The notes under the pieces: model-generated
What the model saw: the letters and a program-made list of their open reading frames with translations, nothing else
Database searches by the model: none
What the model was told of the DNA's origin: nothing
In this document: positions 22,335 through 31,307 of the stretch, one piece after another
Numbering within the stretch: the first letter of the stretch is position 1
How the letters are laid out: each line of letters starts with the position of its first letter
Translations under genes and position numbers: made by a program
Assembly (NCBI RefSeq): GCF_024362385.1
Contig: NZ_CP101466.1
Coordinates: 2,480,001 to 2,544,000 of the forward strand
From: Arthrobacter sp. DNA4
Lineage (GTDB): Bacteria > Actinomycetota > Actinomycetes > Actinomycetales > Micrococcaceae
Reading direction: 5' to 3'
DNA length: 64,000 bases

Positions 22335-24067
22335 GTGCAGCGGCCCGCGTTGGCCTGGCACCACGCGTTGTACTGCTCGACGTAGGCGTTGTGTTCGGCC
22401 AGCGTCTTGGCGAACTTCGTCTCCTTGGTGTCCAGGTTGATGGTCACCCAGTACAGGTAGTCATTGGTCTTTGGCCGGGCGGCCGCGTCAATGGCGGTCT
22501 TGCCGGGTGAGCCGATGGGTCCCGGTGGCAAGCCCGGATTCGCGTAGGTGTTGTACGGGTTGGATTTGTCCTGCCGCTGCTCATCCGTGAAGTTGAAGCT
22601 TCGGGTGCCAAGGCCATACGTGACGGCAGAGTCAACCTGCAGGAAGCCGCCGGTCTGGTCGTTGGGCTTGAGGCGGTTGTAGATGGCGCCGGTCACGTCG
22701 CCGTAGTCGGCCTGGCCGCCCTCTGCCTGGACGATGCTTGCCACAATGACGGCCTGGTACTGCTTGGCGGGGTCCGTGATGCCCTGCGATACCAGTTCGT
22801 CGGTGGTGGCCTTAACCAGCGCCTGCAGGATGTCCTTGGCCTGCGTCCCCAGCGGGAAGCGGTACTCGCCGGGGGCCAGGTAGCCTTCAAGGTTTTTCGC
22901 GTTGGTAAGCAGGCCGAACTGGGCAGGTTGGTTGCTGAGCGCCTGCAGGGTCTGCATCGACACGCCGGAGCCCTCCGAGATTGCCTGCAGGGACTCGTTG
23001 ATCCGCAGGCCCGCGCTCAGGGCGAAGTAAATGACCTTGGTCTTGTCCTTGCCGAGCAGCACATTCACGGCGTCAGCGTTCTTCATCTCCGTCTTGAAGG
23101 TGTAGTCCCCCGGTGACAGCGTTCCGCCGGACGCGTGGAAGGCCTGCATGAAGGTATCTGCGTTGGCAACGACGCGCTGGTCTTCAAGCTGGGCGGCGAC
23201 AGAGCGCGTTCCTTCACCGCTGGCTACGGTCACCTGGACCTCGCCCGATCCGGGGCCGGGGAAATCCGAGGGCTTGCCACTGCCCAGGAGTGGCTTGAGG
23301 AACTGGGCGCCCACGGCGACTGCCGTCACGAACACAGCGAGGGTCAGGACCAGGGCCAGCAGCCTGCGGCGGCGCCGGACCTTTTTGGACGGCCGCACCA
23401 CCTGGGCGGCTGATGAGCCTGGCAGCAGTTCGTGGCCTGCGTCCTGGTGCGGGACGTCCGCGTGGGGGTCCTCGTGGTATCCGCCGGAGTGGTACGCATG
23501 GGCGTCGTGCACGCCTTCCTGGTGGCCGTGCACGTCGGCCCCGTGGTGCAGGTCCGCCTCGTGGTGCGCGTCGAAGTGGTGGTTGTCCAGTGGCTGCGAA
23601 TAGGCGTCGTGATGTGCGGGGTCATGGTAGTCCGCCCCGGCATGGTGGACATCGTCCGGATGGTGCCCGACGGCGGCCGGGGCGGCACCGGGGTGCGCAG
23701 CATCCTCGTGCCCGGGGACGGCGTCGTGGTGCTGGAGAGGGGCCGGCACGTCGGTGCCGGCATCATTGCCGGGGGAACCGGGCGCAGGCTGGTCTTCCTG
23801 GATGGACGGCGGGGTCTCCGGAAGAGCCGGAACGTCTCCGGCGGCGGGAAGCGGAGCGAAGGTGGATTCGGCCGCGGGAGATGCGGCAGCCGGAGGAGCT
23901 GCCGGCGGCGGCGGGACGTCACCGGTTTCGTAGGCCTGCTCGGGCACGGCGTCGTGGCCGCCGGTGTTGAGGCTCTTCTCCCGGGCCCGCATTTCCTTGC
24001 GGGTCAGCGGCCTGGCGGCCCCGGGGTCCAGCGGACCGGAGGTGTCGTCAATGTTGGCAGGGCTCAC
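22331..24067 (-). CDS. mltG: endolytic murein transglycosylase MltG with long His-rich cytoplasmic extension
   Basis: Membrane-anchored lytic transglycosylase that cleaves nascent glycan strands. The catalytic domain has SIVQAEGG with the catalytic Glu near residue 449, and a LysM-like region precedes it. One membrane segment lies at about 235-256 after an RRRRR stop-transfer. The N-terminal cytoplasmic part is unusual: a Pro/Ala-rich stretch (51-110), then residues 113-212 holding 26 histidines among Asp, Glu and Ala. The GTG start overlaps ruvX (GTGA), and the stop overlaps aroE. Confidence 0.92.
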   Translation of the reverse strand: MSPANIDDTSGPLDPGAARPLTRKEMRAREKSLNTGGHDAVPEQAYETGDVPPPPAAPPAAASPAAESTFAPLPAAGDVPALPETPPSIQEDQPAPGSPGNDAGTDVPAPLQHHDAVPGHEDAAHPGAAPAAVGHHPDDVHHAGADYHDPAHHDAYSQPLDNHHFDAHHEADLHHGADVHGHQEGVHDAHAYHSGGYHEDPHADVPHQDAGHELLPGSSAAQVVRPSKKVRRRRRLLALVLTLAVFVTAVAVGAQFLKPLLGSGKPSDFPGPGSGEVQVTVASGEGTRSVAAQLEDQRVVANADTFMQAFHASGGTLSPGDYTFKTEMKNADAVNVLLGKDKTKVIYFALSAGLRINESLQAISEGSGVSMQTLQALSNQPAQFGLLTNAKNLEGYLAPGEYRFPLGTQAKDILQALVKATTDELVSQGITDPAKQYQAVIVASIVQAEGGQADYGDVTGAIYNRLKPNDQTGGFLQVDSAVTYGLGTRSFNFTDEQRQDKSNPYNTYANPGLPPGPIGSPGKTAIDAAARPKTNDYLYWVTINLDTKETKFAKTLAEHNAYVEQYNAWCQANAGRCT

Positions 24068-24663
24068 TGTTGCCTTCCATTATGTGAAGATTGGGCCGTG
24101 TCTGCGGGGATGGCGCGGACGGGCTGGTCCACCCCACCGGCCCCCAGGTCCACGGACGGGGATGGCGCTGTCACGCGTGAGCCGACATCCGCTCCCCTGG
24201 CTTTCTGCATGTCGATGGCGTGCTGAAGAATACCCGCCGCCGCGACCTGATCAACTACTTTACGATGGTCCCTGCTGCTCATGCCAGCTTCGTGCAGGTT
24301 CCGGTGGGCCGAGACACTGCTGAGGCGTTCGTCTACAAGGTTGACCGGGACCGCCAGGCCACGGGCGGCAAGCTCGGCCGCCAGGAGCAGGGCGTAGTCG
24401 GTGGCCATCCTGGCCGAGGAGTGTTCCTCGCCCTTCATGGTCCGGGGCAGGCCAACAATGACCTGCACGGCTCCCAGCTCCTGCGCCAGTTTGGCGATGA
24501 CGCGCACGTCGGAGTTTTTCCTGGCGTTCCGGTCAAGGGTTTTGTAGGGCGTGGCCAGGATCGAATCCCGGTCACAGATGGCCACCCCTACGCGGACGGT
24601 GCCGACGTCTACCCCCAGTTTGACGCCCTGGGGGTAGCCGCCGGCAGCAACAGCATCGGTCAT
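24064..24663 (-). CDS. ruvX: Holliday junction resolvase-like protein YqgF/RuvX
   Basis: RNase H-fold protein of 199 residues, tied to 16S rRNA maturation and also described as a Holliday junction resolvase. GVDVGTVRVGVAICD at the N-terminus and VDERLSSVSA carry the acidic catalytic residues. It has a C-terminal tail of about 40 residues rich in Ala, Pro and Gly beyond the usual fold. The ATG at 24663 is eight bases after the alaS stop; upstream residues in the same frame are alaS shadow. Confidence 0.93.
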   Translation of the reverse strand: MTDAVAAGGYPQGVKLGVDVGTVRVGVAICDRDSILATPYKTLDRNARKNSDVRVIAKLAQELGAVQVIVGLPRTMKGEEHSSARMATDYALLLAAELAARGLAVPVNLVDERLSSVSAHRNLHEAGMSSRDHRKVVDQVAAAGILQHAIDMQKARGADVGSRVTAPSPSVDLGAGGVDQPVRAIPADTAQSSHNGRQQ

Positions 24664-24670
24664 GGCTGTG

Positions 24671-27349
24671 TTATCGCCTGGAGATAGCGTCGACGACGGC
24701 GGCCAGGGCAGCGCCGACCTTTCCGGCGTCGGTTCCGCCGCCCTGGGCGACGTCGTCCTTGCCGCCTCCGCCACCGCCGAGCACGCCGGCAGCGACCCGG
24801 ACCAGGGCACCGGCCTTGACGCCCGCTTCGCGGGCGGCCTCGTTGGTGGCCACCAGGATCAGCGGGCGGTCATTGGCGACGCCTGCCACGGCCACGGCGG
24901 CCGCCGCGGAACCGAGGCGGTTGCGCAGGTCCAGGGCCAGTCCGCGCAGGTCGTCGGCACCGCTGACGGTTCCTGCATCGTGGGCCAGCACCCGGACACC
25001 GGCGGCATCCTTGGCGCTGTCCACCAGCTGGGCGGCAACAGCGGCCAGCTGTTCCTTGCGGAGCCGGTCCAGTTCCTTCTCGGTGGCCTTCAGCTTGGCA
25101 AGGGTGGCGGAGATCCTGTCGGCGAGCTGGCCGGACGGCACCTTCAGCAGGTCAGTCAGCTCGGTCACCAAGGCGCGCTCTGCCGCGAGGTGGCGGAACG
25201 CTTCCATGCCAACAAACGCTTCCACGCGCCGGTTGCCTGAACCTACGGACTGTTCGCCCAGGAGGGACAGGCTGCCGATCAGCGAGGTGTTCGCAACGTG
25301 GGTGCCACCGCACAGCTCGCGGGACCATGCGCCGTCGATCTCCACGACGCGCACTTCGCTGCCATAGTTCTCGCCGAAGAGTGCCATGGCGCCCATGGCC
25401 TTGGCTTCGGCCAGTCCCATGATCTTCGTTTCCACCGCGTAGTTGTTGCGGATGGCAAGGTTGGAGACCTCTTCGATCTCGGACCGGGTGGCCGTGCTCA
25501 GGCCCTCGCCCCAGGCAAAGTCGAAGCGCAGGTACCCGGCCTTGTTGAAGGAACCGCGCTGGGTGGCTTCCGGCCCCAGGATCTGGTGCAGGGCTGCATG
25601 AACGATGTGCGTTCCGGTGTGGGCCTGCTCGGCCGCGTGGCGGCGTTCACGGTCGACGGCGGCGCGCACCAGCGAGTCAGCACCGATTTCACCTTCGCGG
25701 ACAATCGCCTTGTGCACGCTCAGACCCTTCACGGGGCGCTGGACGTCGAGGACCTCGACGACGAACCCGTCACCGGTGATCAGGCCCGTGTCCGCGGCCT
25801 GGCCGCCGGCCTCGGCGTAGAACGGTGTTTCGGCAAGCACAAGTTCGATCTCGTCACCGGTGGCTGCCTGCTGTACCTGGCGGCCGGCGCTGAGCAGGCC
25901 GCGGACGCGGGATTCGCCTTCGAGCTCGGTGTAGCCGGTGAAGACGGTCTCGCCCTGGCCCAGGAGCTCCTGGAAGACGCTGACGTCGGCGTGGCCGCCC
26001 TTCTTGCCCTTGGCATCAGCCTGGGCGCGCTGGCGCTGTTCCTGCATCAGGCTGCGGAAGGCCGGCTCGTCTACCTTCAGGCCGGCCTCCTCGGCCATCT
26101 CGAGCGTGAGGTCGATGGGGAACCCGTAGGTGTCATGCAGGGTGAAGGCATCCTCGCCGGAGAGCGGCTTGTTGGCTGCCTTGGATTCCTTGACCGCGTC
26201 CTCAAGCCGGGCAGTGCCGGACGCAATGGTGCGCAGGAACGCCTTCTCTTCGGCGTAGGCGATGCGGCTGATCCGGTCGAAGTCGGTTGCCACCACGGGG
26301 TACACGCCCTTCATGGCGTCGCGCGAAGCCGGCAGCAGTTCAGGCAGGCAGGCATGTTCCACACCCAGGAGGCGCATTGACCGGACGGCGCGTCGGATCA
26401 GGCGGCGCAGGACGTAGCCGCGGCCCTCGTTGGAAGGCGTCACGCCGTCGGAGATCAGCATCAGGGCAGAGCGGATGTGGTCGGCGACGACACGCATGCG
26501 GACGTCGTCCGTGTGGTGGGGGTCCTCCGGTGTCTCGGCGGAGGTGTATTCCTTGCCGGACAGTTCCGCGGCCTTGTCGATCACCGGACGGACCTGGTCG
26601 GTCTCGTACATGTTCTCGACGCCCTGCAGGATCATGGCGAGGCGTTCCATGCCCAGGCCGGTGTCGATGTTCTTCTTGGGCAGCTCACCAACAATGTCGA
26701 AGTCAACCTTGGAGCGCACGTTTTCGATCTGGTACTGCATGAACACGAGGTTCCAGATCTCGATGTAGCGGGTCTCGTCCGCCAGCGGCCCGCCTTCGAC
26801 GCCGTAGGCAGGTCCACGGTCGTAGTAGATCTCTGAGCAGGGACCGGCCGGGCCGGGCTGGCCCGTCGACCAGTAGTTGTCCGACTTGCCCATGCGCTGG
26901 ATGCGCTCAGCGGGGACGCCCGTGTTCTTCAGCCACAGTTCCTCGGCTTCGTCGTCCTCCTCATAGACCGTCACCCACAGCCGCTCGGGCGGAAGACCGT
27001 AGCCGCCGTCGTCAACGCTCTTGGTGAGCAGCTCCCAGGCGAACTTGATGGCGTCTTCCTTGAAGTAGTCGCCGAAGGAGAAGTTGCCGCACATCTGGAA
27101 GAACGTGCCGTGGCGGGCAGTCTTGCCCACTTCCTCGATGTCGCCGGTGCGGATGCACTTCTGGACGCTGGTGGCGCGGGAGTAGGGCGCTTCCTCGCGG
27201 GCGGTGAGGTAGGGAATGAACGGGACCATGCCGGCCACCGTGAACAACAGCGAGGGGTCGCTGGAGACCAGCGATGCGGAGGGAACCGCGGTGTGGCCCT
27301 TGCTGACAAAAAAGTCCACCCAGCGCTTTGTGATCTCCTGCGACTTCAT
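24671..27349 (-). CDS. alaS: alanyl-tRNA synthetase
   Basis: Class II synthetase that charges tRNA-Ala, 892 residues. Seen in order: the catalytic core (KRWVDFFVSKGHTAVPS, then RNVFFQMCGNFSFGDY-like RHGTFFQMCGNFSFGDYFK), the editing domain with zinc-binding HTGTHIVHAALH and CGGTHVANTS, and the C-terminal oligomerisation part (KKDDVAQGGGTD with Gly-rich loop). It is first of the alaS-ruvX-mltG-aro run, so translation and cell-wall genes lead into aromatic biosynthesis. Confidence 0.97.
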   Translation of the reverse strand: MKSQEITKRWVDFFVSKGHTAVPSASLVSSDPSLLFTVAGMVPFIPYLTAREEAPYSRATSVQKCIRTGDIEEVGKTARHGTFFQMCGNFSFGDYFKEDAIKFAWELLTKSVDDGGYGLPPERLWVTVYEEDDEAEELWLKNTGVPAERIQRMGKSDNYWSTGQPGPAGPCSEIYYDRGPAYGVEGGPLADETRYIEIWNLVFMQYQIENVRSKVDFDIVGELPKKNIDTGLGMERLAMILQGVENMYETDQVRPVIDKAAELSGKEYTSAETPEDPHHTDDVRMRVVADHIRSALMLISDGVTPSNEGRGYVLRRLIRRAVRSMRLLGVEHACLPELLPASRDAMKGVYPVVATDFDRISRIAYAEEKAFLRTIASGTARLEDAVKESKAANKPLSGEDAFTLHDTYGFPIDLTLEMAEEAGLKVDEPAFRSLMQEQRQRAQADAKGKKGGHADVSVFQELLGQGETVFTGYTELEGESRVRGLLSAGRQVQQAATGDEIELVLAETPFYAEAGGQAADTGLITGDGFVVEVLDVQRPVKGLSVHKAIVREGEIGADSLVRAAVDRERRHAAEQAHTGTHIVHAALHQILGPEATQRGSFNKAGYLRFDFAWGEGLSTATRSEIEEVSNLAIRNNYAVETKIMGLAEAKAMGAMALFGENYGSEVRVVEIDGAWSRELCGGTHVANTSLIGSLSLLGEQSVGSGNRRVEAFVGMEAFRHLAAERALVTELTDLLKVPSGQLADRISATLAKLKATEKELDRLRKEQLAAVAAQLVDSAKDAAGVRVLAHDAGTVSGADDLRGLALDLRNRLGSAAAAVAVAGVANDRPLILVATNEAAREAGVKAGALVRVAAGVLGGGGGGKDDVAQGGGTDAGKVGAALAAVVDAISRR

Positions 27350-27475
27350 GAGCTGTTTTCTTACCCTTCGTGGTCCGCGCCGCCGGGCGGCACGGGAATT
27401 TCGTTCAGGTGGCGGGATCCCGAATGGGGGTCCTGCCGGTAGTTGGCTGGCTGCCGGTGAAATGCCCTGCCGGGC

Positions 27476-27706
27476 TTAGCGGCGGACCACTTCAGCGGAT
27501 TCGATGCCCAGGGCCGTCCTCAGGTCGGTTTCCCGTTCATGCATCCCTGCGCGGACGGCGTCGGCGAAGTCGTAAACTCCGTCGGCCAGCCGTCCCACTG
27601 TGCGGTTGAGGCCCTCCGGCCCGAGGCTGGACTGGGCCTGGCTCACTTTTCGGAAGGCAATGACGCCAATGGCCACGCCGATTCCCATCCAGACAATTCT
27701 TTTCAT
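27476..27706 (-). CDS. small membrane protein between DUF948 gene and alaS (DUF6167-like)
   Basis: A 76-residue protein with a single N-terminal hydrophobic segment (KRIVWMGIGVAIGVIAFRK) and a helical, charged remainder. A small protein of this type follows the DUF948 gene and precedes alaS in many actinobacteria, and from memory is called DUF6167. It lies 17 bases downstream of the DUF948 gene. No ribosome site is obvious. Function unknown; the context suggests an envelope role. Confidence 0.8.
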   Translation of the reverse strand: MKRIVWMGIGVAIGVIAFRKVSQAQSSLGPEGLNRTVGRLADGVYDFADAVRAGMHERETDLRTALGIESAEVVRR

Positions 27707-27723
27707 GTTTGTTCTTTTCGAAT

Positions 27724-28098
27724 CTAGCGGCTGCGGCGCCCGGCGGCGGGCTTCCGGCGGTTGGCGAAGGCGCTGCGGACGCCGTAGCTGAAGGCGGCAA
27801 CCTTGATGAGCGGGGAACCAACCGTTGCGGCGACCAGCGAGGACAGTGCTGAGATGTTGGCGGACGCATCCGAGACGTTCGACGAGATGCCGTCAACCTT
27901 CTTCAGCTGCTGGTTGGTGGTGGACACGGTGGCCGTGACCTCGTCCATCAGGGGGGTGGCGCCGTCGCTAAGGGACCTGATGGTGGTCCGCACCTCATCG
28001 AAGACTTTTCCCAGCTTCAGGATGGGCACCGCAAGCAGCAGGACCAGGAGCGCGAACACCCCGGCAGCGATCAGGCCGGCAATATCGCCACCAGACAT
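27724..28098 (-). CDS. DUF948 domain-containing membrane protein
   Basis: A 124-residue protein: an N-terminal membrane helix (IAGLIAAGVFALLVLLLAVPIL), then about 70 residues of amphipathic coiled-coil-like helix (VRTTIRSLSDGATPLMDEVTATVSTTNQQL) and a basic tail. This is the DUF948 pattern. ATG start preceded by GAGGAG. Function is unknown in actinobacteria; a related Bacillus protein is a general stress protein. Probably co-transcribed with the next small gene. Confidence 0.86.
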   Translation of the reverse strand: MSGGDIAGLIAAGVFALLVLLLAVPILKLGKVFDEVRTTIRSLSDGATPLMDEVTATVSTTNQQLKKVDGISSNVSDASANISALSSLVAATVGSPLIKVAAFSYGVRSAFANRRKPAAGRRSR

Positions 28099-28191
28099 AG
28101 ACGTTCATCTCCTCGAAATTCCGTGGGTGGGTCCCATCCTGCAGGCGCCCGGAGGGGGCGCCGCGCAGATGTCCCCCAAGTACCTTACATA

Positions 28192-28227
28192 CAAAGAAGC
28201 CCGCGGCGCTTGCCACGGGCTTCTTTG
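28192..28227 (-). terminator. terminator hairpin downstream of rpsD
   Basis: Arms 28192-28203 and 28216-28227 pair perfectly over 12 bases with a 12-base loop. On the minus strand the hairpin follows the rpsD stop by 16 bases, and is followed by a weak T-rich tail. It separates rpsD from the DUF948 gene. Confidence 0.75.
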
Positions 28228-28243
28228 GGTACGCTGCTGGGAT

Positions 28244-28870
28244 TTAGCGTGCGTAGAATTCGACGACGAGCTGCTCTTCGCAGGTCACCGGGATTTCGGA
28301 ACGCTTGGGTCGGCGCACCAGGCGGGCCTGCAGCGCTTCCAGCTTGACGTCCAGGTAGGCCGGAACGGCAGGCAGGACGTCGCGGTGAGCGCCGGCTGCG
28401 GCAACCTGGAGCGGAACCATGGTTTCGCTGCGGCTGTGGACGTGGACCAGCTGGCCTTCGCCGACGCGGAACGACGGGCGGTCAACGCGGACGCCGTCAA
28501 CCATGATGTGGCGGTGCACAACCAGCTGGCGGGCCTGGGCGATGGTGCGGGCGAAGCCGGCACGCAGGACCAGGGCGTCAAGGCGCATTTCGAGCAGTTC
28601 GATGAGGTTCTCACCGGTCAGGCCCTTGGTGCGGCGGGCCTCTTCGAAGGCACGGGTCATCTGTGCTTCGCGGATGCCGTACTGGGCGCGCAGGCGCTGC
28701 TTTTCGCGCAGGCGTACGGCGTAGTCGGAGTCCTGCTTCTTGCGGGCACGGCCATGCTCACCGGGGCCGTACGGGCGGCGCTCCATGTACTTGGCGGCCT
28801 TGGGGGTCAGAGCAATGCCGAGGGACCGCGAGAGGCGGGCCTGACGGCGAGCACGAGTGTTGTTAGCCAC
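28244..28870 (-). CDS. rpsD: 30S ribosomal protein S4
   Basis: Primary 16S rRNA-binding protein of the small subunit, 208 residues. The N-terminal RARRQARLSRSLGIAL and RRPYGPGEHG and the S4 RNA-binding domain MRLDALVLRAGFA-TIAQARQLVVHRHIMVDG are intact. The N-terminal zinc cysteines of some S4 proteins are absent, as in the zinc-free form. GTG start with GGAAGG upstream. Here rpsD is separate from the large ribosomal operon, as usual in actinobacteria. Confidence 0.97.
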   Translation of the reverse strand: MANNTRARRQARLSRSLGIALTPKAAKYMERRPYGPGEHGRARKKQDSDYAVRLREKQRLRAQYGIREAQMTRAFEEARRTKGLTGENLIELLEMRLDALVLRAGFARTIAQARQLVVHRHIMVDGVRVDRPSFRVGEGQLVHVHSRSETMVPLQVAAAGAHRDVLPAVPAYLDVKLEALQARLVRRPKRSEIPVTCEEQLVVEFYAR

Positions 28871-29039
28871 TTGTGTCCTTCCAATATCTGCGGTGTGTCA
28901 GTGTTACTGGCCTCCACGATGGAGAGCATCGGCCAACCGCTGCCTTTTGCTACTGGGCGCAGGGCATAACCTTGCCAACCTGAATTGGGGAGATTGTGCG
29001 TCCGCGCCTTGCCAGACAAAGATTCAGCTTACCACGCCA

Positions 29040-30509
29040 TTACTTGCCCCGGACAATCCTCCGCAGTCGTTCCAGCCGTTGGGCGATATCCCGTTCGGCA
29101 CCGTTGCCGGTGGGCTGGTAGTAGTCGCGGCCCACCAGGTCATCCGGCGGGTACTGCTGGGTGGCCACTGCGTGCGGCGCATCGTGGGCGTACTTGTAGC
29201 CCACGCCGTGGCCCAGCTGCTTGGAGCCCGGATAGTGGGCATCGCGCAGGTGCGCAGGAATTCCGACGCCGAGGCCCGCCCGCACGTCCGCGATCGCTTT
29301 GTTGATGCCCATGTAGGCGGCGTTCGACTTTGGTGCGGTGGCGAGGTGGACGACGGCCTCGGCCAGGATGATCCGGCCTTCGGGCATACCGATGAGCTGG
29401 ACCGCCTGTGCTGCTGCCACGGCGGTCTGCAGCGCGGTGGGGTCCGCCATGCCCACGTCCTCCGCCGCGGAGATGACGATCCGGCGGGCCACGAACCGGG
29501 GGTCCTCGCCCGCCTCGAGCATCCGGGCGAGGTAGTGCAGGGCCGCGTCCACGTCGGATCCCCTGATGGATTTGATGAACGCACTGGTTACGTCGTAGTG
29601 CTGGTCGCCCGCGCGGTCATAGCGGACGGCGGCGGCATCCAGGGCGCGCTCGGTGTGGCGCAGCTCCACGGTGACCGGCTCTTCGGTGCCCGGCGCGGAA
29701 GGTGCGCCTTCCTCCCCCACGGAACGTTCGACGTCGTCCGCGTCACCGAACGCGACGCCGGCCGCGGCCTCCAGGGCGGTAAGGGCACGGCGGGCGTCGC
29801 CGCCGGACAGCCGGACCAGGTGTTCCAGCGCTTCATCGCTGAGCCGGACCTTGCCGCCCAGCCCCCGCGGATCCTCCACGGCCCTTACGAGGAGGCCCTC
29901 GATGTCCGCATCGGTCAGGGGCTTGAGCGTGAGGAGCAGGGAGCGGGACAGCAGGGGCGAGACCACCGAGAAGGAGGGGTTTTCCGTGGTGGCAGCCACC
30001 AGGACCACCCAGCGGTTTTCGACGCCGGGCAGCAGGGCATCCTGCTGGGCCTTGTTGAAGCGGTGGATTTCATCGAGGAACAGCACCGTGGTGGTCTTGT
30101 ACAGGTCGCGGGCCGTCAGGGCGTCGTCCATGACGCGGCGGACGTCCTTGACGCCGGCGGTGATGGCGGAAAGTTCCACGAACTTGCGCCCGGGGCCCCT
30201 GGCGATGACGTGCGCCAGGGTGGTCTTGCCGGTACCGGGAGGGCCCCAGAGGATCAGGGAGCTGGGTCCGGCTGGACCGGAGGCGTCCGCGCCTGCCCCG
30301 GCGGCCAGCTGGCGCAGCGGCGACCCCTGGCCAAGCAGGTGTTGCTGGCCCACCACTTCGTCCAGCGTGCGGGGCCGCATGCGCACAGCCAGCGGGCTCC
30401 GCGGCGAACCCTTGCCCCGCGAACCCTGTCCCCGGGAACCTGCGCTTTCCCCCGCGACGGGACGCTCGTCGTCGTCGTTTTCTGGGCCGTTCCCGAAGAG
30501 ATCATCCAC
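29040..30509 (-). CDS. rarA: replication-associated recombination protein A (RarA/MgsA)
   Basis: AAA+ ATPase related to clamp loaders that acts at stalled replication forks. Walker [14 protein letters not shown] (about residue 90), Walker [12 protein letters not shown], sensor [10 protein letters not shown] and the C-terminal tetramerisation domain ending in a [21 protein letters not shown] segment are all present in 489 residues. GTG start. It is divergent from the VLRF1 gene across 63 bases. The C-terminus includes a variable low-complexity insertion ([13 protein letters not shown]). Confidence 0.95.
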   Translation of the reverse strand: MDDLFGNGPENDDDERPVAGESAGSRGQGSRGKGSPRSPLAVRMRPRTLDEVVGQQHLLGQGSPLRQLAAGAGADASGPAGPSSLILWGPPGTGKTTLAHVIARGPGRKFVELSAITAGVKDVRRVMDDALTARDLYKTTTVLFLDEIHRFNKAQQDALLPGVENRWVVLVAATTENPSFSVVSPLLSRSLLLTLKPLTDADIEGLLVRAVEDPRGLGGKVRLSDEALEHLVRLSGGDARRALTALEAAAGVAFGDADDVERSVGEEGAPSAPGTEEPVTVELRHTERALDAAAVRYDRAGDQHYDVTSAFIKSIRGSDVDAALHYLARMLEAGEDPRFVARRIVISAAEDVGMADPTALQTAVAAAQAVQLIGMPEGRIILAEAVVHLATAPKSNAAYMGINKAIADVRAGLGVGIPAHLRDAHYPGSKQLGHGVGYKYAHDAPHAVATQQYPPDDLVGRDYYQPTGNGAERDIAQRLERLRRIVRGK

Positions 30510-30572
30510 ATAGATAGGCTACTTCCAGTCCACCACCTGCTTTTCCATCTCCCCCGATACGAAGGGACTGCC

Positions 30573-31241
30573 ATGTCCGCCCCAGGTCCCCCCGGTGCCC
30601 CGCCGTCAGTTCGGACGGCGTTCGTGTCCGGTGCCCGGCTGGTAAGCTGGGCGGAGCGCTTCGGTTCCTCCCACGGCGGCTACCGGCTGCAGGACGGCGA
30701 CGACGGCCTCCTCCTTGTGGCGTCCGACGGCACCGGGGCGCTCCTGCAGGCGCCGTGGCCGGCCGACGGACGCCCCGGGCGCGGAACCGGCCCCTTGGAG
30801 CGGCTGGCTGCGCTTGCGTCGCAGCCGCGCCGGCTGGGGTTGCTGCTGGTGCGGCGGGGCGGATACGGCATCGGGGTGGCAAGCGAAGGCATGCTGCTCG
30901 CGTCCAAGGCGGGCACCCGGTACGTCCAGTCCCGCACGGCGGCGGGCGGCCAGTCCCAGCAGCGGTTCGCCCGGCGCCGCTCCAACCAGGCGGACGCCCT
31001 GGTGGGAGCCGTGGCACAGCAGGCGGCGGAAGTGTTCCGCGCGGCCGCCTTCGAGTACCTGGTGCCGGGCGGCGACCGGACCCTGGCCGACCTGGTCCTG
31101 GAGGAACCGGCCCTGCGTGATTACGCCCGCCTGCCGCGCCTTGCCTACCTGGACGTAGCCGAACCCCGGGCCGCCGTGCTGAAGAAGGCCGCGGCGGACG
31201 CCTGCTCGGTAAGGGTGACAGTGACCGATCCGCCAGGCTGA
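30573..31241 (+). CDS. actinobacteria-type VLRF1 protein, predicted peptidyl-tRNA hydrolase/release factor
   Basis: A 222-residue soluble protein resembling the acVLRF1 family, bacterial relatives of the Vms1/ANKZF1 catalytic domain that releases stalled peptides from tRNA on large ribosomal subunits. The key loop is TAAGGQSQQRFARRRSNQA (about residues 122-140), with the GGQ-like turn and conserved glutamines and arginines. The fold otherwise reads as alternating strands and helices of an RNase H/eRF1-like core. ATG start with GAAGGG seven bases upstream. It stands alone, divergent from rarA and 66 bases before the IclR gene. The release activity is inferred from family, not shown. Confidence 0.8.
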   Translation: MSAPGPPGAPPSVRTAFVSGARLVSWAERFGSSHGGYRLQDGDDGLLLVASDGTGALLQAPWPADGRPGRGTGPLERLAALASQPRRLGLLLVRRGGYGIGVASEGMLLASKAGTRYVQSRTAAGGQSQQRFARRRSNQADALVGAVAQQAAEVFRAAAFEYLVPGGDRTLADLVLEEPALRDYARLPRLAYLDVAEPRAAVLKKAAADACSVRVTVTDPPG

Positions 31242-31307
31242 GCCTGACGGGAGCAGGGGGCGGCACAGGAGGAGGATTACCATTGAGCGGGAATCCGAAG
31301 GAGCAAT

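Noticed and set aside
28857..31241. A 794-codon open frame on the plus strand
   Set aside because: It runs antisense through rarA and has no family-like sequence until about 30573, where the VLRF1 gene begins.
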